The translations under genes and the position numbers were made by a program. 54,909 nt of DNA from Clostridia bacterium (GTDB lineage Bacteria; Bacillota; Clostridia; Acetivibrionales; JAFADI01), in contig JAOAAU010000105.1 in NCBI GenBank assembly GCA_026418695.1, positions 1-54,909 of the forward strand, read 5' to 3'. The notes beneath the pieces are model-generated. The model made no database searches and was not told the origin of the DNA. It saw only the letters and a program-made list of their open reading frames with translations. Below are positions 51,158 to 54,909 of this stretch, piece after piece; the first letter of the stretch is position 1, and each line of letters opens with the position of its first letter.

Positions 51158-52117
51158 TTATAAGGCTTCTTTTATATCCTGAATAAGCATTTTTTTGACT
51201 TCATCCATCCCCTTGTTAACAATGCATCCTGCTGCCCTTTTATGCCCGCCGCCTCGGTATAAATTTGCGATGGCTGCTACATCCACATAGGTATTGGACC
51301 TGAAATTCACTTTAATCTCGCCGCTTCCCCACTGTCTTAGCATGGCTGCAACCTCTACCCCGCGAATATTTCTTCCGATATTCACAAGCCCTTCGCTGTC
51401 TTCATCCTTGGCGCCGACACTTTTGAGCATATCATCGGTAATGGTAATAAAAGCAATTTTACCGTTTTCATGAAGTTCAAGGGTTCCTATGGCTTTTTCC
51501 ATCAGCTTTACCTTTTCAAGAGACGTAGTTTCAAAGACCCGTTGGGAGATATCTGCAACATTGACTCCATTATCCACCAGCGCTCCTGCGATCTGGTGCG
51601 TTACCGCTGTGGTATTGCTGAACCTGAATCCTCCTGTATCTGTTGCGATGGCTACATACAGGCATACAGACATTTCAGTGTCCAAGTCAATCCCCAACAT
51701 TTTGATCATTTGAAATACTATTTCTCCTACAGCAGAAGACCCCGTATGTACATAATTATAAAAAGCAAATTCTGAGTTCGTTTGATGGTGATCCACATTG
51801 ATGGTCACATTGGCTTCAGAGAAAACTTCAGCCCGCTTGCCTAGGCGTCCCATATCTCCGGTGTCCAGTGCTATAACAAGATCATGCTCTTCTGAAGTTC
51901 CGCTATAAACACTCGCAATTTCACTTCCCGGCAAAAAGCTATAAATATAGGGCACTTCCTCTTCTAAAAGTATCTTAACAGGAATTGAGAGTTTCCTTAG
52001 GGCGATCCCCAAGGCAAAGCTTGAACCCAGCGCATCACCATCCGCTGAAATATGAGGAAGGATGCAGATGGATTTTGCTTTTTTCAATGCATCTATAATA
52101 TTATTTGGTATCGTCAT
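51158..52117 (-). CDS. nrnA: DHH/DHHA1 phosphoesterase NrnA
   Basis: 319 residues. DHH motifs: HISADGDALGSS at 21-32, ALDTGDMGRLG, VDHHQTNSEF, DTGGFRFSNT; C-terminal DHHA1 GGGHKRAAGC. Degrades short oligoribonucleotides and 3'-phosphoadenosine 5'-phosphate; some homologues act on c-di-nucleotide products such as pGpG/pApA, which is relevant given the c-di-GMP synthase nearby. ATG at 52117 overlaps the end of rbfA by 17 bases, implying coupled translation. Confidence 0.92.
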   Translation of the reverse strand: MTIPNNIIDALKKAKSICILPHISADGDALGSSFALGIALRKLSIPVKILLEEEVPYIYSFLPGSEIASVYSGTSEEHDLVIALDTGDMGRLGKRAEVFSEANVTINVDHHQTNSEFAFYNYVHTGSSAVGEIVFQMIKMLGIDLDTEMSVCLYVAIATDTGGFRFSNTTAVTHQIAGALVDNGVNVADISQRVFETTSLEKVKLMEKAIGTLELHENGKIAFITITDDMLKSVGAKDEDSEGLVNIGRNIRGVEVAAMLRQWGSGEIKVNFRSNTYVDVAAIANLYRGGGHKRAAGCIVNKGMDEVKKMLIQDIKEAL

Positions 52118-52460
52118 CGTGTTTCACCGTATCATGAATCAGTTTTGTAATATAAACCCCCTGCTCAATAGAGTTGTCCAACTCAAATTGAAGTTCAGGA
52201 GTATATCTTAGCTGGACTCTGTGGCCGATCTCGCGGCGGATATAACCAGCCGCACTTTTCAATGCGCTTAAAGCATTCCTTTTATCTTCATCACTGCCCA
52301 GAACACTGATATACACCTTTGCATACCGAAGGTCTCTAGTAACATTCACATTTAAAATACTCACCATTTTGGGAAGTCTTGGATCTTTGATATCATTTTG
52401 AACAATATCGCTGAGTTCCTTATGAACTTCCTCTGAAATTCGATTGATTCTATCCACCAT
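52101..52460 (-). CDS. rbfA: Ribosome-binding factor A
   Basis: 119 residues, type II KH fold. MVDRINRISEEVHKELSDIVQNDIKDPRL at the N terminus, VNVTRDLRYAKVYISVLG, and LRYTPELQFELDNSIEQG. Assists late 30S maturation. ATG at 52460 with AAGGAGG seven bases upstream. Downstream of infB, overlapping nrnA. Confidence 0.96.
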   Translation of the reverse strand: MVDRINRISEEVHKELSDIVQNDIKDPRLPKMVSILNVNVTRDLRYAKVYISVLGSDEDKRNALSALKSAAGYIRREIGHRVQLRYTPELQFELDNSIEQGVYITKLIHDTVKHDDDTK

Positions 52461-52521
52461 GAAAAAACCTCCTTAAAAAATAGGTAATAAGCGCCAGGAA
52501 ACAGGTAAAGGGAGTAATTTT

Positions 52522-52562
52522 TGATTAAAAGCAGGACACCGACGGCCTTCTGCTTTTAATCA
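52522..52562. other. Intercistronic 13-bp hairpin between infB and rbfA
   Basis: TGATTAAAAGCAG (52522-52534) and CTGCTTTTAATCA (52550-52562) form a perfect 13-bp stem with a 15-base loop. On the minus strand it is followed by A-rich sequence, not a T-run, so it is not a standard terminator for infB. Could be a processing or stability element. Confidence 0.55.
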
Positions 52563-52638
52563 GATCTTTTATTCAAAATGACCTGAATTACATCCCCTAA
52601 ATCCCCATTACCAAACAACCTATTACCCATTGCATTGT

Positions 52639-54909
52639 TTATCTTGCTACTTCTTCCATAATAAAGGCTTCAATGATATCGCCTTCTTTAATATCATTAT
52701 ATCTTTCAATCTGCATACCGCATTCAAAACCTTGAGCAACTTCCTTGGCATCATCTTTGAATCTCTTCAAGGAATCCAGTTTGCCTTCGTGAACAACGAT
52801 ACCGTTTCTTACGATTCTAACCTCAGAATTTCTCGCGATCTTACCGTCCGTTACATAACAGCCGCCAATGGTTCCCACACCGGATACCTTGAAGATCTGA
52901 CGCACTTCCGCATGGCCAAGAACAACTTCTTTAAAGGTTGGTTCAAGCATTCCCTTCATGGCTGCCTGAACATCTTCAATCGCATTGTAGATGACACGGT
53001 ACAATCTCATGTCTACGCCGGCATTTGAAGCTGCTTCCTGTACATTGGCACCCGGTCTGACATTAAACCCGATAATAATGGCGTTGGAGATGGAGGCAAG
53101 GGTAACGTCAGCTTCATTGATGGCACCAACACCGCCATGAATGATCTTTACTCTGACCTCATCATTACTCAGTTTTTCCAGAGACTGCTTCACAGCCTCA
53201 ACAGAGCCCTGTACATCCGCTTTAACGATGATATTGAGATCCTTCACCTTACCCTCCTTAATCTGGGTAAAGAGATCTTCCAGCGATACCTTTGCAGAAG
53301 CCTTCATTTGCTGTTCTCTCTGCTTCAGCTTACGCTTATCCGCAAGCTGGCGGGCAACTTTTTCATCCGTAATCGCATAGAATATTTCTCCTGCTTCCGG
53401 AACTTCAGGAAGACCCAGAATTTCAACAGGTGTAGAAGGTCCAGCCTTCTTTACCTTGTGACCTTTATCATCCGTCATTGCTCTGATTCTACCAACGGTT
53501 GTACCGGTTACGATGGAGTCGCCGATATTCAAGGTTCCTCTCTGTACGAGTACTGTAGCAACCGGTCCTCTTGCTTTATCGAGCTTAGCTTCGATAATCG
53601 TACCTTTCGCCTGCCTGTTAGGGTTGGTCTTTAACTCCAATACATCCGCTGCAAGAGTAACCATTTCAAGCAAACTGTCTATATTCATCCGTTTTTTCGC
53701 TGATACCGGAACCATGATGGCGTCTCCGCCCCACTCTTCCGCAACGATTCCGTATTCCGTCAATTCCTGTTTTACCCTGTCCGGGTTAGCTCCCGGCTTA
53801 TCGATCTTATTGATGGCAACGATAATGGATACATTCGCTGCTTTTGCATGGTTGATCGCTTCAATGGTCTGAGGCATAACACCGTCATCCGCTGCTACTA
53901 CCAGGATTGCTATATCTGTTACCTGAGCACCTCTTGCCCTCATCGCTGTAAACGCTTCATGACCTGGAGTATCCAGGAAGGTAATATTCCTATCATGAAT
54001 CTTAACAGTATACGCACCGATATGCTGCGTGATACCGCCTGCTTCCGATTCAATCACGTTTGTTTCCCGGATGGCATCCAGCAAAGAGGTCTTACCATGG
54101 TCAACGTGCCCCATTACAACAACAACCGGCGGTCTTGGAACCAGATCTTCATCCTTGTCATCCGCATCATCAAAGAGGATATCCTCTTCATTGACAACCA
54201 CCTGTTTTTCAACCTTAACTCCAAATTCATCCGCAATCAAAGTTGCTGTATCAAAATCAACTTCCTGATTCAGCGTAGCCATTACACCGAGTCCCATCAA
54301 TTTTTTGATGATGTCTGTGGAAGTCTTTTTCAGAGATTCTGCCAAATCCTTCACTGTGATGCTTTCAGGAATTGTAATTGAAGTAAGGACTGCACGGTGC
54401 GGAATATGTCTATTCCCTTCCTGAACTTTTTCATTCTTCCTTTGCTTGGAAGCTTTCTTTGCCTTCACGCCGTCATCGCCATAGAATTCATCAAGAATGA
54501 ACTCTTCATCCAATACTTCAGATACACCTTTTTTCTGGCTTAATACGACAGTCTGCGGCTTAAAGCGCTTTTCCTTGCCTGGAACAGCCGCTTTGGAGCT
54601 ATCCCTCTTCTGTTCCCTCTTAATGTCTTTTTCAACTTCTTTATTTTGGAATTCACGTCTTACTTCACTTCTTTGTGAATTCATCTCTTCTTTCTGCGCT
54701 ACAGTAAACTCAGGCTTGGGTATTTCTAAAGGCCTTTGGCCGCCCGGACGGAAGCCGCCTTGCGGACGATCCCCTTGAGGTCTGTTATAGCCGCCACCCT
54801 GAGGACGATCCCCTTGCGGCCTGTTATAACCGCCACCTTGCGGACGATCCCCGTAAGGTCTGTTGTAGCCGCCGCCCTGAGGACGATCCCCTTGTGGCCT
54901 GTTATAGCC
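52639..54909 (-). CDS. infB: Translation initiation factor IF-2 (5' end beyond window)
   Basis: The frame stays open to the right edge, so the visible 756 residues lack the true N terminus. An internal ATG at 54684 is not taken as the start because the upstream 75 codons continue in frame with a conserved-looking repeat. Counting from that Met: IF2_N domain at about 100-155, G1 GHVDHGKT at 192-199, G3 DTPGHEAF, G4 NKIDK, G5 SAKK, then domains II-IV ([17 protein letters not shown] near the end). IF-2 is the GTPase that positions initiator tRNA. The N-terminal region is glycine/arginine/proline-rich. Confidence 0.96.
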   Translation of the reverse strand, partial: GYNRPQGDRPQGGGYNRPYGDRPQGGGYNRPQGDRPQGGGYNRPQGDRPQGGFRPGGQRPLEIPKPEFTVAQKEEMNSQRSEVRREFQNKEVEKDIKREQKRDSSKAAVPGKEKRFKPQTVVLSQKKGVSEVLDEEFILDEFYGDDGVKAKKASKQRKNEKVQEGNRHIPHRAVLTSITIPESITVKDLAESLKKTSTDIIKKLMGLGVMATLNQEVDFDTATLIADEFGVKVEKQVVVNEEDILFDDADDKDEDLVPRPPVVVVMGHVDHGKTSLLDAIRETNVIESEAGGITQHIGAYTVKIHDRNITFLDTPGHEAFTAMRARGAQVTDIAILVVAADDGVMPQTIEAINHAKAANVSIIVAINKIDKPGANPDRVKQELTEYGIVAEEWGGDAIMVPVSAKKRMNIDSLLEMVTLAADVLELKTNPNRQAKGTIIEAKLDKARGPVATVLVQRGTLNIGDSIVTGTTVGRIRAMTDDKGHKVKKAGPSTPVEILGLPEVPEAGEIFYAITDEKVARQLADKRKLKQREQQMKASAKVSLEDLFTQIKEGKVKDLNIIVKADVQGSVEAVKQSLEKLSNDEVRVKIIHGGVGAINEADVTLASISNAIIIGFNVRPGANVQEAASNAGVDMRLYRVIYNAIEDVQAAMKGMLEPTFKEVVLGHAEVRQIFKVSGVGTIGGCYVTDGKIARNSEVRIVRNGIVVHEGKLDSLKRFKDDAKEVAQGFECGMQIERYNDIKEGDIIEAFIMEEVAR
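54754..54909 (-). repeat. Four 39-bp in-frame tandem repeats in infB
   Basis: Four tandem copies (at least) of a 39-base unit encoding [13 protein letters not shown] (one copy has Y for Q) run from the right edge to 54754, then FRPGGQRP. Synonymous differences between copies show it is selected as protein. The array continues beyond the window. Confidence 0.9.

Noticed and set aside
54754..54909. Repeat array taken as CRISPR
   Set aside because: Units are directly tandem without spacers, in frame and protein-coding within infB.

Overview
The window looks like a chromosomal stretch of a low-GC, Gram-positive, endospore-forming member of the Clostridia. The evidence is the block spoIIGA-sigE-sigG beside ftsZ, a SpoVD-type penicillin-binding protein with PASTA domains, ylmC, a Spo0E-like protein, and strong purine-rich ribosome-binding sites with frequent TTG/GTG starts. 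Placement near Ruminiclostridium/Acetivibrio is only an impression from gene order; no rRNA or tRNA gene is visible. Almost all genes lie on the minus strand. The exceptions are an SDR dehydrogenase, ilvE, a small membrane protein, a diguanylate cyclase and thiT.

Layout, left to right. 1-2.0 kb: type IV pilus ATPases pilT (cut by the window edge) and pilB. 2.1-3.6 kb: aroE and yqeG. 4.0-6.1 kb: plus-strand SDR gene and ilvE. 6.1-10.8 kb: comM/yifB, a Maf/DUF115 glycosyltransferase-like gene, nrdR, ylmC. 11-13.8 kb: the sporulation sigma factors G and E and the pro-sigma-E protease SpoIIGA. 14-30.7 kb: a division and cell-wall (dcw) cluster, read right to left as mraZ, rsmH, ftsL-like, spoVD-like PBP, murE, murF, mraY, ftsW/spoVE, murG, murA, ftsQ, sbp, ftsA, ftsZ. 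It starts at a sigma-A-type promoter with three MraZ boxes (30.64-30.71 kb) and ends at a strong terminator (14.04 kb). murD, murC and murB are not in it. 31-36.3 kb: rodA, then a unit of two M16 peptidase-family genes, lgt and a 52-codon Spo0E-like gene. 36.7-38.2 kb: a small membrane protein and a GGDEF cyclase. 38.2-42.5 kb: a potassium/cation homeostasis operon (KhtT-like regulator, CPA2 antiporter, two RCK/TrkA proteins, a divergent universal stress protein) behind a long, structured leader. 42.5-43.3 kb: a crcB/fluC fluoride-channel pair. 43.8-47.8 kb: a MacAB-like ABC export operon with a YIP1-family member. 48.3-49 kb: thiT. 49-54.9 kb: ribF, truB, nrnA, rbfA and infB (5' end beyond the window), the usual nusA-infB translation operon end.

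Functionally most of the window is core machinery: lipid II synthesis and septation (mur, mraY, fts), elongation (rodA), the switch from division to sporulation, lipoprotein modification (lgt) and ribosome/translation factors. The accessory content is ion homeostasis, a fluoride channel, export and second-messenger signalling.

No mobile element, CRISPR array or clearly new defence system is visible. The more notable non-textbook items are the unrecognised structured leader before the cation operon, the hidden Spo0E-like gene, an A-rich leader carrying seven ACAAAAG heptamers before ftsL, a two-copy hairpin repeat, a possible spoIIG-type promoter with a 21-bp spacer, and a 39-bp tandem repeat in infB. 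All calls come from reading the sequence; no database search was run.
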